Origin: Gammaproteobacteria bacterium
GTDB taxonomy: Bacteria > Pseudomonadota > Gammaproteobacteria > Ga0077536
Reading direction: 5' to 3'
Assembly (NCBI GenBank): GCA_016191285.1
Contig: JACPPA010000022.1
Location: 124,001-188,000 of the forward strand
DNA: 64,000 bases
Shown here: positions 7,691-18,606 of the stretch, piece by piece
Position numbering within the stretch: the stretch's first letter is position 1
Layout: each line of letters begins with the position of its first letter
Notes under the pieces: model-generated
What the model was told of the DNA's origin: nothing
What the model saw: only the letters and a program-made list of their open reading frames with translations
Databases searched by the model: none
Made by a program: the position numbers and the translations under genes

Positions 7691-9790
7691 ATGTCAGAGG
7701 TAGTTAGCTACGCGCGTGACGGGCGTATCGCCATCATCATGGTCGATAACCCGCCAGTGAATGCGCTCTCGTTACCCGTCCGTCAGGGCCTCGCGCAGTC
7801 ATTTCAAACGTTTATGGCGGACCCCGCCGCCCTGGCCGCCGTCTTAATTTGTAACGGCCGGACTTTTATCGCCGGCGCCGATATCACCGAATTTGATAAG
7901 CCGATCGAAGAACCTTGGCTGCCGAAAGTCATCCATCAAATCGAGGATTGCACCAAGCCGGTAGTTGCCGCGATTCACGGCACGGCCTTGGGTGGAGGGC
8001 TCGAAACCGCCATGGCTTGCCATTATCGAGTGGCGGTTGCCAGTGCCCAGGTTGGTTTACCTGAAGTGTCGTTAGGACTACTGCCGGGCGCGACCGGCAC
8101 GCAGCGGCTGCCCCGTTTGGCCGGCGTGCGGACTGCGCTAGACGCGATGATTAGCGGAAAGCCGCTATCCGCGGCGGCCGCGCATCAAAAAGGCATTGTC
8201 GATCAGGTAATCGACGGCGACCTGAAAGCAGGCGCCGTGGCCTTCGCCGAGGAGTTGCTGAAGGGCGGCAAAGGGCCGCGTGTCATTCGCAATATCAAGA
8301 TCGATGCGGCCAGCCTAACGCCGAATTTCTTCGCCGATTATCGCAAATCGATCGCCCGCGATACCCGTGGCTTTTTTGCGCCTGAGCAGATTGTGAAGTG
8401 CGTTGAAGCCGCTGTCTCGCTTCCATATTTCGACGCCGTTAAGCGCGAAAACGAGCTGTTCATGCAATGCATGAACTCGTCACAGTCAAAAGCACAGCGC
8501 CATTTATTCTTCGCCGAGCGCGAAGTCGCGAAAATACCAGACGTCCCCAAGGATACGCCAGCGCGTACAATCAAAAAGGTAGCAGTCGTTGGTGGCGGCA
8601 CGATGGGCGGCGGGATCGCGATGAATTTCGCGAACGTTGGCATTCCGGTCATTCTGAAGGAGGTCAATCAAGAAGCGCTCGATCGCGGGATGAATATTAT
8701 CCGCAGCAATTACGAGGGCCCGGTCAAGAAAGGGAAGCTCAGCCAGGCGCAGATGGATAAATGCATGGCGCTGATCCAACCGACGTTGAATTACGCCGAT
8801 CTGTCGGACGCCGACTTGGTGATTGAAGCGGTGTTCGAAACGATGGCGGTAAAAATGGAAGTGTTCGGAAAACTGGATGAAGTCTGTAAGGTGGGGGCCA
8901 TTCTAGCCAGCAACACGTCGACCTTGAATGTCGACGAAATAGCTGCCTCCACCAAGCGCCCGGCAGATGTTATCGGGCTGCACTTCTTCGCGCCTGCCAA
9001 TGTCATGACGCTGCTCGAAATCGTACGCGGCGCGAAAACCGCGAAGGACGTGGTCGCAACGTGCATGGCGTTGGCCAAGACAATTCGCAAGATGGGTGTC
9101 TTAGTCCGCGTTTGTTTTGGGTTCGTCGGCAATCGAATGTATTTCCCGTACATTCGAGAAGCGCAGCGCATGATGCTCGAAGGAGTTGCGCCGGAACGGC
9201 TCGACCGCGTGGTCTACGAATGGGGCATGGCCATGGGGCCACACGGAGTTTCGGACCTTTCAGGCCTCGATGTGTTCGATAAACTCAACAAAGAATGGAA
9301 GGACAAGCCTAACGATCCGGCGTACTGCCGAATGATCGGACTGCTGGTCGCCAAGGGTCGGCTCGGTCAAAAGTCAGGGGCGGGTATTTACAAGTACGAG
9401 GGGCGGAATCCGGTGCCCGATCCCGAGGTCATGAAACTCGCCCGGCAAGAAGCTACTGCGCTAAAAATTCCGCAGCTAGAAATCTCCGACGAAGAAATTA
9501 TCGAACGCTTATTCATCGCAATGATTAACGAAGGCGCGTTGATTTTGGACGAAGGTATCGCCATGCGCCCCAGTGATATCGACGTGGTGTATTGCCACGG
9601 TTACGGCATGCCACGTTATCGCGGCGGGCCGATGCAATATGCGGATTCGTTAGGTCTCGGCCGGGTTCATTCGGCCATGCAGAAATACCGCGCACGCTAT
9701 GGCGATCTGTATTGGACACCGGCGCCCCTAATCGAGAAGTTGGCGAAGAGCGGCAAGACCTTCGCGCAGTGGAACGCCGAACGCGGATAA
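7691..9790 (+). CDS. FadJ-like bifunctional enoyl-CoA hydratase / 3-hydroxyacyl-CoA dehydrogenase
   Basis: This is a 699-residue multifunctional beta-oxidation enzyme. The N-terminal crotonase domain keeps the oxyanion hole (FIAGADITEF, about residues 59-68) and both catalytic glutamates (E105 in GGGLETAM, E125 in LPEVSLG). It is followed by a hydroxyacyl-CoA dehydrogenase domain with the NAD loop GGGTMGGG near residue 300, the catalytic His in GLHFFAP near 431, and a C-terminal dimerisation domain. It hydrates 2-enoyl-CoA and oxidises the 3-hydroxyacyl-CoA. The length is that of the shorter FadJ/peroxisomal type. No thiolase partner gene (fadI) is adjacent. An AAGGAA ribosome-binding site precedes the ATG. 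Confidence 0.88.
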   Translation: MSEVVSYARDGRIAIIMVDNPPVNALSLPVRQGLAQSFQTFMADPAALAAVLICNGRTFIAGADITEFDKPIEEPWLPKVIHQIEDCTKPVVAAIHGTALGGGLETAMACHYRVAVASAQVGLPEVSLGLLPGATGTQRLPRLAGVRTALDAMISGKPLSAAAAHQKGIVDQVIDGDLKAGAVAFAEELLKGGKGPRVIRNIKIDAASLTPNFFADYRKSIARDTRGFFAPEQIVKCVEAAVSLPYFDAVKRENELFMQCMNSSQSKAQRHLFFAEREVAKIPDVPKDTPARTIKKVAVVGGGTMGGGIAMNFANVGIPVILKEVNQEALDRGMNIIRSNYEGPVKKGKLSQAQMDKCMALIQPTLNYADLSDADLVIEAVFETMAVKMEVFGKLDEVCKVGAILASNTSTLNVDEIAASTKRPADVIGLHFFAPANVMTLLEIVRGAKTAKDVVATCMALAKTIRKMGVLVRVCFGFVGNRMYFPYIREAQRMMLEGVAPERLDRVVYEWGMAMGPHGVSDLSGLDVFDKLNKEWKDKPNDPAYCRMIGLLVAKGRLGQKSGAGIYKYEGRNPVPDPEVMKLARQEATALKIPQLEISDEEIIERLFIAMINEGALILDEGIAMRPSDIDVVYCHGYGMPRYRGGPMQYADSLGLGRVHSAMQKYRARYGDLYWTPAPLIEKLAKSGKTFAQWNAERG

Positions 9791-9810
9791 GCATCGATGG
9801 GAAACGAGTT

Positions 9811-9853
9811 CGTTGGGTGGACTGATTCCCACCCAACGAGTCCGTTATTTTTT
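9811..9853 (+). terminator. Intrinsic terminator after the FadJ-like gene
   Basis: A perfect 10-bp stem (CGTTGGGTGG at 9811-9820 with CCACCCAACG at 9829-9838) and an 8-nt loop are followed by a run of seven T at about 9847-9853. It sits 20 bp after the stop and separates two convergent genes, so it may work in both directions, though the T-run favours the plus strand. Confidence 0.75.
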
Positions 9854-9861
9854 TCAGACCT

Positions 9862-11556
9862 TCAAGCGGTCTTCGGAGCCGCCAAATCTAGCGCCGCCAC
9901 CATCGTGTCGCGCATTTGAAATTTCTGAATTTTCCCGGTGACCGTCATCGGGAAGCTGTCGACAAATCGAATGTGGAACGGAATTTTGTAGTGTGCGATT
10001 TGGTCGCGGCAAAAGGCTTTAATTTCGTCGGTAGTCGCGGCGGCGCCATCGCGTAGTTTTATCCACGCAGCAATTTGTTCGCCAAATCGCGGATCCGGCA
10101 CACCGAACACAGACACCTCTTGGACTTTCGGGTGTCGATAGAGAAACTCTTCGACCTCGCGCGGATACACGTTTTCACCGCCGCGAATAATCATGTCCTT
10201 TACGCGGCCGACTATATTGCAGTATCCCGCGCTGTCGATCACGGCTAAATCGCCGGTGTGCATCCAGCCGGCTTCATCGATCGCTTCTTGCGTTTTGAGC
10301 GCCTCGTTCCAGTAACCACGCATAACATTGTACCCGCGCGTACAGAGTTCGCCTCGTGTACCGCAGGGCACGGTGCGTCCCTCGATGTCGACAATTTTGA
10401 CTTGCACATGCGGGTGGACACGGCCAATGGTAGAGACGCGACGGTCGAGCGGATCATCCGGACTGCTCTGAAAACTTACCGGGCTAGTCTCGGTCATGCC
10501 GTAGGCGATAGTGATCTCGTGCATATGCATTTCACTCAACACGCGTTTCATCACTTCGACCGGGCACGGCGCACCAGCCATGATTCCAGTCCGCAAGCTC
10601 GTCAGATCGTAGCGACCAAAATCCGGGTGATCGAGTTCGGCGATGAACATGGTGGGCACCCCATGCAACGCCGTGCAGCGCTCGTCGGCGACTGTCGCGA
10701 GCACGGTCTGCGGCTCAAAGGCTTCACCGGGAAATATCATCGCCGCGCCATGCGCGACACAGGTCAGCACACTCATTACCATGCCAAAGCAATGATAGAG
10801 CGGTACCGGAATGCACAGTCGATCCGATTCGGTAAAACGCATTGCTTGGCCAACAAAATACCCATTATTGATGACGTTGAAGTGAGTCAGCGTTGCGCCT
10901 TTCGGCATGCCGGTCGTGCCGCTAGTGAACTGAACATTGATTGGGTCATCGGGTTGCAAGCGGCCACTGAGCTCTGCGAGTTGCGCGCGCTCCGCGGCGC
11001 CAGCCAGAGTGGCAAGATCGGCGAATCGCAGCATCCCTGGTTGTGGACTTTCGTCCATCGCAATGACCATTTTAAGGTGAGGCAAGGTAACCGACTGCAG
11101 GTCACCGGCTTGGGAGCGTGCCAGTTCCGGCGCCAGTTGCCGCAGCATTGCCAAGTAATCGCTACTCCTAAATTGACTGGCGGTCACCAGTGCACGGCAT
11201 TCGACTTTGTTGAGTACGTATTCCAATTCGCTCAGGCGGTAGGCTGGATTGATATTGACCAGGATTAGTCCGACTTTGGCAGTCGCAAATTGGGTCAAGA
11301 CCCATTCCACTCGATTCGGCGACCAAATTCCAATGCGATCGCCGGGCACGAGGTCGAGTGCGATTAGACCTGCTGCCAGATCGTCAACTTGCCTGAGCAA
11401 TTCGGAATAGGTGAGGCGAACTTGCTGATGACGCACTACCAAGGCCTCGCGCAAACCCCACTGCGCCGCAGCGTCATCCAGCAGGCGGCCGATGGTGAGG
11501 TATTTAAGCGGTTGGGCACCAGTACCGCATACGTAACTCAAGTCAGTAGCACTCAT
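9862..11556 (-). CDS. AMP-binding acyl-CoA synthetase (FadD/ACSF2-like)
   Basis: This is a 564-residue member of the ANL superfamily that activates a carboxylic acid to acyl-AMP and then acyl-CoA. The AMP-binding P-loop [12 protein letters not shown] lies near residues 211-222, with the AYGMTETSP motif, the hinge [16 protein letters not shown], and the C-terminal catalytic lysine in VTGKIQKF. Its best resemblance is to medium/long-chain acyl-CoA synthetases of the ACSF2 type, which often sit with leucine/isovalerate genes. The chain-length preference cannot be read from the sequence. It is downstream of asnS on the same strand (67-bp gap) and convergent with the FadJ-like gene. Confidence 0.88.
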   Translation of the reverse strand: MSATDLSYVCGTGAQPLKYLTIGRLLDDAAAQWGLREALVVRHQQVRLTYSELLRQVDDLAAGLIALDLVPGDRIGIWSPNRVEWVLTQFATAKVGLILVNINPAYRLSELEYVLNKVECRALVTASQFRSSDYLAMLRQLAPELARSQAGDLQSVTLPHLKMVIAMDESPQPGMLRFADLATLAGAAERAQLAELSGRLQPDDPINVQFTSGTTGMPKGATLTHFNVINNGYFVGQAMRFTESDRLCIPVPLYHCFGMVMSVLTCVAHGAAMIFPGEAFEPQTVLATVADERCTALHGVPTMFIAELDHPDFGRYDLTSLRTGIMAGAPCPVEVMKRVLSEMHMHEITIAYGMTETSPVSFQSSPDDPLDRRVSTIGRVHPHVQVKIVDIEGRTVPCGTRGELCTRGYNVMRGYWNEALKTQEAIDEAGWMHTGDLAVIDSAGYCNIVGRVKDMIIRGGENVYPREVEEFLYRHPKVQEVSVFGVPDPRFGEQIAAWIKLRDGAAATTDEIKAFCRDQIAHYKIPFHIRFVDSFPMTVTGKIQKFQMRDTMVAALDLAAPKTA

Positions 11557-11623
11557 AGTTGACGTCTCTCAATTCCTGATTGATGCGTCGCAGGCGATCC
11601 ACGGGGCCATCATCATCTGAATT

Positions 11624-13006
11624 TTAGAATTCCAGATTATTGGGCGTGCGAGGAAATGGGATCACATCGCGGATATTGCTCACCCCAGTCACCAGCATTA
11701 AAAAGCGTTCAAAACCGAGCCCAAATCCGGCGTGCGGCGCGGTTCCAAAGCGGCGGGTGTCCAGGTACCACCAATAATCTTCCGGACGGAATCCCAACGC
11801 TAGCAGGCGCGCTTGAAGCGTTTCGAGGCGCTCTTCGCGTTGGCTCCCGCCGATCAATTCGCCCACTTTAGGCATCAGAAGATCCATCGCGGCAACCGTC
11901 CGACCGTCATCATTGTTGCGCATATAGAAGGCTTTGATTTCCGTTGGCCAGTCGTGAACGAATACCGGGCCCTTGAAGTGTTGCTCGGCAAGATAGCGTT
12001 CATGCTCAGACTGAAGATCGGCGCCCCAGCGTGGCGCGAATTCAAAAACGACGTTCGATTTAAGCAAGATATCAATCGCGTCCGTGTACGATAACCGCAC
12101 GAACTCAGAGTTTTGAATGTTGTCCAACCGCTGCTCGAGTTCCGGATCGACGAACTGATTGAATAGCGCGAGATCATCGCGGCAGTCACTGCGCAGAAAG
12201 GCGACTAGATAACGCACGAATTCCTCGGCTAGGCGCATGTCATCGTCGAGATCGGCAAAGGCAATTTCCGGTTCAATCATCCAGAATTCAGCGGCATGTC
12301 GACTGGTATTGGAATTCTCCGATCGAAACGTGGGACCGAAGGTGTAGACCTTGCTCAGCGCCAGACAGTAGGTCTCGACCGCAAGTTGCCCGGATACCGT
12401 TAAGTGCGCTGCCTTGCCGAAGAAATCATCGGCGTAAGTAAATTTTCCTTGCGTAGCGATCGTGTGTGGATCGATCGTCGACACTCGAAACATTTCACCC
12501 GCACCCTCGCAATCCAATCCGGTAACGATGGGGGTATGAATATAGTGAAACCCACGGTCTTGGAAAAACTGATGGACCGCATAGGAAAGGCGCGAGCGAA
12601 TTCGAAACATTGCGCCGAATTTATTAGTGCGCGAACGCAAATGAGCAATTGTCCGCAGGAATTCATCGCCATGGCGCTTTTTCTGCAGCGGATAGTCTTC
12701 TGGGCAGCGGCCAACAATTTCTAAGTGTGTGGTGCGTACTTCCCAGCGTTGTCCCTTGCCGAGTGACGTCACGAGATCACCGCGAATCCGAACCGCGCTG
12801 CCGGTCGTCGCGTCACGAATCGAATCGAAACCCTGACATGCGCTATCGAGTACCGCCTGCAAATTGGCGAGGCACGAGCCATCATTCAATTCCAGGAACG
12901 AGAACTCCTTGGCGTCCCGGCGAGTTCGGACCCAACCTGCGATTTCGATATCGGATGTGGCTTCTGTCGCGCGAAGTAACTCCGCGATTGGCGTCTGCTT
13001 GCGCAT
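11624..13006 (-). CDS. asnS: Asparaginyl-tRNA synthetase
   Basis: This 460-residue class IIb synthetase charges tRNA-Asn with asparagine. The N-terminal OB-fold anticodon-binding domain begins IAGWVRTRRDAKEFSFLELNDGS. Motif 2 is FRSENSNTSRHAAEFWMIEPEI and motif 3 is GFGLGFERFLMLVTG near the C-terminus. The length is normal. The ATG lies 5 bp after the metH stop, so the two are almost certainly cotranscribed. Confidence 0.95.
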   Translation of the reverse strand: MRKQTPIAELLRATEATSDIEIAGWVRTRRDAKEFSFLELNDGSCLANLQAVLDSACQGFDSIRDATTGSAVRIRGDLVTSLGKGQRWEVRTTHLEIVGRCPEDYPLQKKRHGDEFLRTIAHLRSRTNKFGAMFRIRSRLSYAVHQFFQDRGFHYIHTPIVTGLDCEGAGEMFRVSTIDPHTIATQGKFTYADDFFGKAAHLTVSGQLAVETYCLALSKVYTFGPTFRSENSNTSRHAAEFWMIEPEIAFADLDDDMRLAEEFVRYLVAFLRSDCRDDLALFNQFVDPELEQRLDNIQNSEFVRLSYTDAIDILLKSNVVFEFAPRWGADLQSEHERYLAEQHFKGPVFVHDWPTEIKAFYMRNNDDGRTVAAMDLLMPKVGELIGGSQREERLETLQARLLALGFRPEDYWWYLDTRRFGTAPHAGFGLGFERFLMLVTGVSNIRDVIPFPRTPNNLEF

Positions 13007-13011
13007 GACAC

Positions 13012-16000
13012 CTAGTCCGGCTCGTACCCGAGATTGGGCGCCAACCAGCGCTCGGTTTCGCGCAGATCCATGCCTTTACGCCGCGAATAGTCGTAAACCT
13101 GGTCGCGATTAATTTTGCCGACGCCAAAATAGCGCGATTGCGGATGTGAGAAATACCAGCCGCAAACGGCTGCCGCCGGGTACATGGCGTAATTGTCGGT
13201 CAGCATGATGCCGGTCCGGTTTTCCACGTCTAGCAGCTTCCAAAGTGCCGGCTTTTCGGTGTGATCGGGACAGGCAGGATAGCCAGGGGCCGGCCGAATA
13301 CCTCGATACTGCTCGGCGATCAACGCTTCGCTGTTATAAACCTCGTCCGGTGCATAGCCCCAATACTCGCGACGCACATAGACATGCATGCGTTCCGCCA
13401 GGGCTTCCGCTAGCCGATCCGCCAAGGCCTTCGCCAATATGGCGTTGTAATCGTCTTGATCCTGTTCGTAGCGTGCAACTATCTGCTCGAGGCCGAATCC
13501 GGTCGATACGGCGAACGCGCCGAGATAGTCGATAGTGCCGGAGCTTTTTGGCGCAATGAAATCCGCCAACGCAAAATTGGGTTGCCCGGCGGGTTTGCGT
13601 TGTTGTTGCCGCAGGCTGTGAATGATCGCGAGTTCACCGCGCCGCTGTTCATCGTTATAGATCTCGATGTCGTCAGCATCGTTAGTATTGGCGGCGAATA
13701 GGCCCACCACCGCGCGGGCACACAACGCCTTCGTCCGCACCATGTCGTCTAGCATCTGTCGTGCATCCGCGTATAGGCGGCGCGCTTCGGTGCCGACCAC
13801 TTCATCATCCAGAATCCGCGGGTAGCGACCGGCCAATTCCCAAGTCGCGAAAAACGGCGTCCAGTCGATGTAGTCGACCAGATCCTCCAGGGGCCAACGC
13901 TCGAAAGTCTTCACGCCGAGATGGTGGGGACGCGGCGGTTGATAATGCATCCAGTCGGCGTCGAATTTATTGCGCCGAGCGTCATCGATGCTGACCCATT
14001 CAATGCCGGTTTGGCGCTGCTTATGGCGCTCGCGCACGGCTGCGTATTCGTCCTTGGTTTTCCCGACAAAACCACGCTTGAGATCGCGACTGACGAGACT
14101 AGTCGCGACGCCGACGGCGCGTGAGGCATCCTTAACGTGCACCACGGATCCGGAATAGGCTGGATCGATTTTGACCGCCGTGTGCGTGCGTGAGGTCGTC
14201 GCGCCGCCGATTAATAACGGAATATCCAGGCGCCGGCGCTCCATCTCGGCGGCGACATACGTCATTTCCTCGAGCGACGGCGTGATCAGTCCAGACAGGC
14301 CAATCAGGTTGGCGCCTTCACGGATCGCTGTATCGATAATGTCATTGCAGGCGACCATTACGCCGAGATCGATGACTTCAAAATTATTACACTGAAGCAC
14401 CACGGTCACGATGTTTTTGCCGATATCGTGGACATCGCCTTTAACGGTGGCGATCACCATTTTTCCCGCGGTGCGGTTTTCGCCATTTGCCTTGGCGGCT
14501 TCGATATAAGGGATCAAATGCGCGACTGCCTTTTTCATGACGCGTGCGCTTTTTACGACCTGCGGCAGAAACATCTTGCCGGCGCCGAACAGATCGCCCA
14601 CCACATTCATGCCCGCCATCAACGGTCCTTCGATCACATCCAGGGGATGCCCGGCAGCGAGACGCGCCTCCTCGGTATCCGGCACGATGTGGTCGGCAAT
14701 GCCTTTTACGAGCGCGTGCGTGAGTCGATCGCCGACCGATCCAGTGCGCCATTCTTCAATGCCATCCTTGGTTTTAATCTCGGCCTTGACTTCAGAGGAG
14801 AAACTGATCAGACGATCGGTGGCATCGGGCCGCCGATTCAATAGCACATCTTCAACCCGCTCCAATAATTCCGGCGCGATTCGGTCATAAATACTGAGCT
14901 GGCCCGCATTGACGATGGCCATGTCCAGCCCGGCTTTGATCGCGTGATAGAGGAATGCCGAATGCATCGCCTCACGTATGGGATTATTGCCGCGAAACGA
15001 AAAGGACACATTACTTAATCCGCCACTGACCAACGCATGCGGCAGCCGTTGTTTAATCAAACGCGTTGCTTCAAAAAACGCGAGCGCGTAGTCGTTATGC
15101 TCTTCGATACCCGTGGCAACCGTTAAAATATTGGGATCGAAAATGATGTCTTCAGCGGCGATTCCCACTTCGTCCACCAGAATTCGATAGCTGCGCTCGC
15201 AGATCTCAAACTTGCGCACGGCCGTATCGGCCTGACCCCGTTCGTCAAACGCCATGACGATCATCGCCGCACCGTAGCGATGCACCAGCGTTGCCTGCTC
15301 CTTAAATCGCGCCGGGCCTTCTTTGAGACTAATAGAGTTAACGACGCCCTTGCCTTGCAAGCATTGCAGGCCCGCTTCCAAAACGCTCCACTTCGATGAG
15401 TCGAGCATGATCGGCACGCGACTGATGTCGGGATCGGAAGCGATTCGATTTAAGAATTCGACCATTAACGCTTCCGAGTCCAGCAAACCTTCATCCATGT
15501 TGATATCGATGATCTGCGCGCCGTTATCGACTTGTTGTTTGGCGACTTCGAGCGCCGCCTCAAGCTTGCCATCCTTGATTAATTTCGAAAATTTCGGCGA
15601 GCCGGTGACATTCGTGCGTTCGCCGACATTGATAAATCCGGTGGTCGGCGTCACGTTCAACGGTTCGAGACCGCTCAAACGACACACGGGCGGTAGCGTG
15701 GGCACGCGGCGTGGCGTGCAATCGCGAACCGCGCTTGCGATCGCGCGAATATGATCGGGCGTTGTCCCACAACAACCGCCAACCATATTTAAGAATCCGG
15801 CAGCCGCGAACTCGCGCAAGATTTCGGCCATATACGCTGGCGTTTCGTCGTATTCTCCAAATTCGTTGGGGAGACCGGCATTCGGATGCAGACTGATAAA
15901 CGTGTCGGCAACGCGCGCGAGTTCCTCGACGTACGGCCGAAGATCCTTGGCACCCAGCGCACAATTCAATCCGACGAATAGAGGCTTCACATGACGAACG

Positions 16001-16701
16001 GAATTCCAAAACGCCGCGGTCGTTTGTCCGGTGAGCGTACGACCACTGCGATCGGTGATGGTGCCGGAAATCATCACCGGTAGACGCACACCCGTGGCCG
16101 CGAAATGCTCTTCAATGGCGAACAGCGCGGCCTTGGCGTTCAGTGTGTCGAAAATAGTTTCGACTAAAATTAAATCGACGCCGCCTTCTATCAGACCGCC
16201 GAGCGCTTCGCGATACGCGTCGCGGAGTTGGACGAAGGTGACATTGCGGAAGCTTGGATCGTGGACGTCCGGTGAAACCGAGGCGGTGCGGTTCGTCGGC
16301 CCGAGCACACCAGCGACGAACCGCGGAAGGCCATCGCGAGCGGCGACGTCCGCACAGCCGCGCGCTAGTCTAGCGGCGCTCACGTTTAATTCGTAAGCGC
16401 GACTAGAGAGGCCGTAGTCGGCCTGCGCGATACTGGTTGAATTGAACGTATTAGTCTCGATTACCTGCGAGCCGGCAGCCAAAAACGCCGCATGAATCTG
16501 CTGAATGAGCGCCGGCTGCGTGATCGTCAGCAAATCGTTATTGCCTTTCAGATCCGATGCGTGATCGGCAAAGCGCGCGCCGCGGAAGGCCGTCTCATCC
16601 AGGCGGTAGCGCTGGATCATGGTGCCCATCGCACCATCCAAAATAAGAATTTGTTGGGCCAACAGCGTGCGCAGTAATGCTTCAGTGGAATTGGTGAGCA
16701 T
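13012..16701 (-). CDS. metH: Cobalamin-dependent methionine synthase
   Basis: This 1229-residue enzyme transfers the methyl group of methyl-tetrahydrofolate to homocysteine via methylcobalamin. All four modules are present in order. The homocysteine domain has its zinc ligands (Cys in [11 protein letters not shown], the pair in [11 protein letters not shown]). The pterin-binding domain contains [12 protein letters not shown]. The B12 domain has the cobalt-ligating [10 protein letters not shown]. The C-terminal reactivation domain ends the protein. I use the ATG at 16701 because [23 protein letters not shown] is the family N-terminus; the open frame extends 32 codons further, into lptF. The gene lies between lptF and asnS in one apparent operon. 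A cobalamin adenosyltransferase is encoded beyond lptF. Confidence 0.96.
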   Translation of the reverse strand: MLTNSTEALLRTLLAQQILILDGAMGTMIQRYRLDETAFRGARFADHASDLKGNNDLLTITQPALIQQIHAAFLAAGSQVIETNTFNSTSIAQADYGLSSRAYELNVSAARLARGCADVAARDGLPRFVAGVLGPTNRTASVSPDVHDPSFRNVTFVQLRDAYREALGGLIEGGVDLILVETIFDTLNAKAALFAIEEHFAATGVRLPVMISGTITDRSGRTLTGQTTAAFWNSVRHVKPLFVGLNCALGAKDLRPYVEELARVADTFISLHPNAGLPNEFGEYDETPAYMAEILREFAAAGFLNMVGGCCGTTPDHIRAIASAVRDCTPRRVPTLPPVCRLSGLEPLNVTPTTGFINVGERTNVTGSPKFSKLIKDGKLEAALEVAKQQVDNGAQIIDINMDEGLLDSEALMVEFLNRIASDPDISRVPIMLDSSKWSVLEAGLQCLQGKGVVNSISLKEGPARFKEQATLVHRYGAAMIVMAFDERGQADTAVRKFEICERSYRILVDEVGIAAEDIIFDPNILTVATGIEEHNDYALAFFEATRLIKQRLPHALVSGGLSNVSFSFRGNNPIREAMHSAFLYHAIKAGLDMAIVNAGQLSIYDRIAPELLERVEDVLLNRRPDATDRLISFSSEVKAEIKTKDGIEEWRTGSVGDRLTHALVKGIADHIVPDTEEARLAAGHPLDVIEGPLMAGMNVVGDLFGAGKMFLPQVVKSARVMKKAVAHLIPYIEAAKANGENRTAGKMVIATVKGDVHDIGKNIVTVVLQCNNFEVIDLGVMVACNDIIDTAIREGANLIGLSGLITPSLEEMTYVAAEMERRRLDIPLLIGGATTSRTHTAVKIDPAYSGSVVHVKDASRAVGVATSLVSRDLKRGFVGKTKDEYAAVRERHKQRQTGIEWVSIDDARRNKFDADWMHYQPPRPHHLGVKTFERWPLEDLVDYIDWTPFFATWELAGRYPRILDDEVVGTEARRLYADARQMLDDMVRTKALCARAVVGLFAANTNDADDIEIYNDEQRRGELAIIHSLRQQQRKPAGQPNFALADFIAPKSSGTIDYLGAFAVSTGFGLEQIVARYEQDQDDYNAILAKALADRLAEALAERMHVYVRREYWGYAPDEVYNSEALIAEQYRGIRPAPGYPACPDHTEKPALWKLLDVENRTGIMLTDNYAMYPAAAVCGWYFSHPQSRYFGVGKINRDQVYDYSRRKGMDLRETERWLAPNLGYEPD

Positions 16702-16726
16702 GAAATTCGGCCCTAGCGATGATTGA

Positions 16727-17842
16727 CTACGTGGTCGCGACGCGACGCGCGCGTCGCCAGCCATGCGGGTACCGCTGCCGGAAATGCCAAACCACAATTA
16801 CGGCGACGACCACTATTTGCAACAACCAAAAGCCGAAATCCGGTGACAGCGCGCCCTTGCGCGTCAAGTTACTGATTACCCCGATTAGGTTGCTATAAGT
16901 AAAATACGCCGCCACCGCAATCAGCAATCCCAGGTGCCAATTTGCACTGTTGCCGGTCGCGGCGATTAACGCCGCCAACAGCGGAAGCAGGCATGCCCCA
17001 ATCGGTAGGGCGATCCGCCGCTGCAGTTCGGCGGTAAAACCGGCGGCTTCGAAGCGCAGCAAGTCACCCGTCGACATATACAGCACTTCATTCGATAAAT
17101 CGGCCGGTGCGCGCGTTTCGATGCGCAGCGCGTACTTGCCAAACTGCGTGATCACATAATCGAGCGCGCCAGGCCGTCCGGCGTAACTGGTGCCGTCCAG
17201 GAATATCGCGAAACGGTCGCCGTTTTTCGGATCGGTTTCGACATAGGCGTTGTCGGAACGGAGAATGCCAACATCACCACCCTCGCGCACGTGCACGAAA
17301 GCGTTTTGCAGCAATTTCTCGTCAGCGGAGATTTTTTCGGCGTAAAAAATTCGTTTGCCGCCGCTGATTTCCTTGAAGCGACCGGCGCGGACGCCGGCAA
17401 TCGTTGCTTCATTCGCGGTCTGATCTTTAATCTCGCGTAGCGCTTGCTCGGCCCGCGGCTCGGCATAAAGCGTCATCGCGGCGACCAAGGTCGCGGATAT
17501 CAAACCCACTTTGGCGGCTGTCACCAGTAGCAGCGAATATCCAGCACCGGCCGCACGTAATGCAATGAGTTCTGAATCCCGTTGCATGCGAATAATCGCG
17601 GCATAAATGCCAAGATACAAGCTCATCGGAATCAAATCGCGTAACGACACCGCCATGCGCAACCCTAATAGTTCGAAGATATGCGACGGGGCAATTTTGC
17701 CTTCCGCCGCTTGGCCCAGATAGGACGCAAAACGCGTGCTGAAGTAAATAACGAATAATCCGCCCAATATCGCCATAAACGCACGCAGGAACTCACCCGC
17801 GATGTAGCGTTGCAAAAGTGTATTTCGAAAGCCTAGTTGCAC
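16727..17842 (-). CDS. lptF: LPS export ABC transporter permease LptF
   Basis: This 371-residue inner-membrane protein is one half of the LptFG permease that extracts lipopolysaccharide for transport to the outer membrane. It has three N-terminal membrane segments, a periplasmic beta-jellyroll (about residues 125-265) and three C-terminal segments. The sequence [42 protein letters not shown] is typical of LptF rather than LptG, and the periplasmic [12 protein letters not shown] segment also fits LptF. An lptG gene would be expected directly downstream, but metH is there instead, 25 bp away. LptG must be encoded elsewhere or be absent. Confidence 0.87.
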   Translation of the reverse strand: MQLGFRNTLLQRYIAGEFLRAFMAILGGLFVIYFSTRFASYLGQAAEGKIAPSHIFELLGLRMAVSLRDLIPMSLYLGIYAAIIRMQRDSELIALRAAGAGYSLLLVTAAKVGLISATLVAAMTLYAEPRAEQALREIKDQTANEATIAGVRAGRFKEISGGKRIFYAEKISADEKLLQNAFVHVREGGDVGILRSDNAYVETDPKNGDRFAIFLDGTSYAGRPGALDYVITQFGKYALRIETRAPADLSNEVLYMSTGDLLRFEAAGFTAELQRRIALPIGACLLPLLAALIAATGNSANWHLGLLIAVAAYFTYSNLIGVISNLTRKGALSPDFGFWLLQIVVVAVIVVWHFRQRYPHGWRRARRVATT

Positions 17843-17997
17843 GATATTAATCCCTGGACTGCGGTTAGTATTTTCATTTTGAAGGTCAAAGCATCGTACA
17901 GTCTAACAGCCAACTTCAGCCTCCTCACGGGTTTTGACAGACCCATGACTCGTCAGTAGAGTTCACGGCCCACCAGCGACACAGCACGGTTAAAGCC

Positions 17998-18552
17998 ATG
18001 GGTCATCGACTTTCTAAAATCTATACCCGTACAGGCGATGCCGGGACTACTGGTCTTGGCGACGGCTCGCGTGCCGCCAAGACGGATATCAGGATCCAAA
18101 CGCTCGGCGATATCGACGAACTCAACTCGGCAGTCGGAATTTTGCTCGCGGCCCAAGCCGTCACTGGGCTCAATCAACTGCTGCTCGAAATTCAGCACGA
18201 TTTATTTGATCTCGGCGGAGAAGTCGCGATCCCGGGGTCGAGTTTGCTCCCGGCCGGCGCGGTCGAGAGGCTCGAAGCGGCGATTGATAGCCATAATGCC
18301 GCGCTCCCGCCGTTAAAAGAATTTATTCTGCCGAGCGGTAGTCTTGCCGCCGCCCAGTGTCATTTCGCGCGCGCGGTCTGCCGGCGCGCCGAGCGCAGCT
18401 TGGTCGGACTGACAGGCCAGGCCGACGTAGGGGCTAGGGCGCTCCAATACCTCAATCGCCTGTCCGATCTCTTATTTGTGCTGGCCCGCATCATTGCGCG
18501 CGCCGACGGCGGTCAAGAGGTCATGTGGAATCGCGCACGCTTCCACTCCTAG
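17998..18552 (+). CDS. Cob(I)yrinic acid a,c-diamide adenosyltransferase (PduO type)
   Basis: This is a 184-residue ATP:corrinoid adenosyltransferase of the PduO/MMAB family, which makes adenosylcobalamin from cob(I)alamin. The N-terminal ATP site reads KIYTRTGDAGTTGLGDGSR and the DIDELNSAVG helix follows. C-terminal residues include CRRAERSLVGL and LNRLSDLLFVLAR, the signature of the family. The divergent lptF-metH operon uses cobalamin (MetH), so the location makes metabolic sense, although MetH itself uses methylcobalamin. Confidence 0.92.
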   Translation: MGHRLSKIYTRTGDAGTTGLGDGSRAAKTDIRIQTLGDIDELNSAVGILLAAQAVTGLNQLLLEIQHDLFDLGGEVAIPGSSLLPAGAVERLEAAIDSHNAALPPLKEFILPSGSLAAAQCHFARAVCRRAERSLVGLTGQADVGARALQYLNRLSDLLFVLARIIARADGGQEVMWNRARFHS

Positions 18553-18606
18553 GGAATTTTGGTCCCGGTTTTTGTTACGACGTTTGAGCGGGAGCCGTAT
18601 AGACCT

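Noticed and set aside
10258-11268. Long open frame (336 codons) on the plus strand
   Set aside because: It lies wholly antisense to the acyl-CoA synthetase gene, whose motifs are perfect. The translated product is rich in His and Arg with no family features, as is typical of a shadow frame in G+C-rich DNA.
16702-16797. 32-codon N-terminal extension of metH
   Set aside because: It overlaps the end of lptF and is not part of the MetH family N-terminus.
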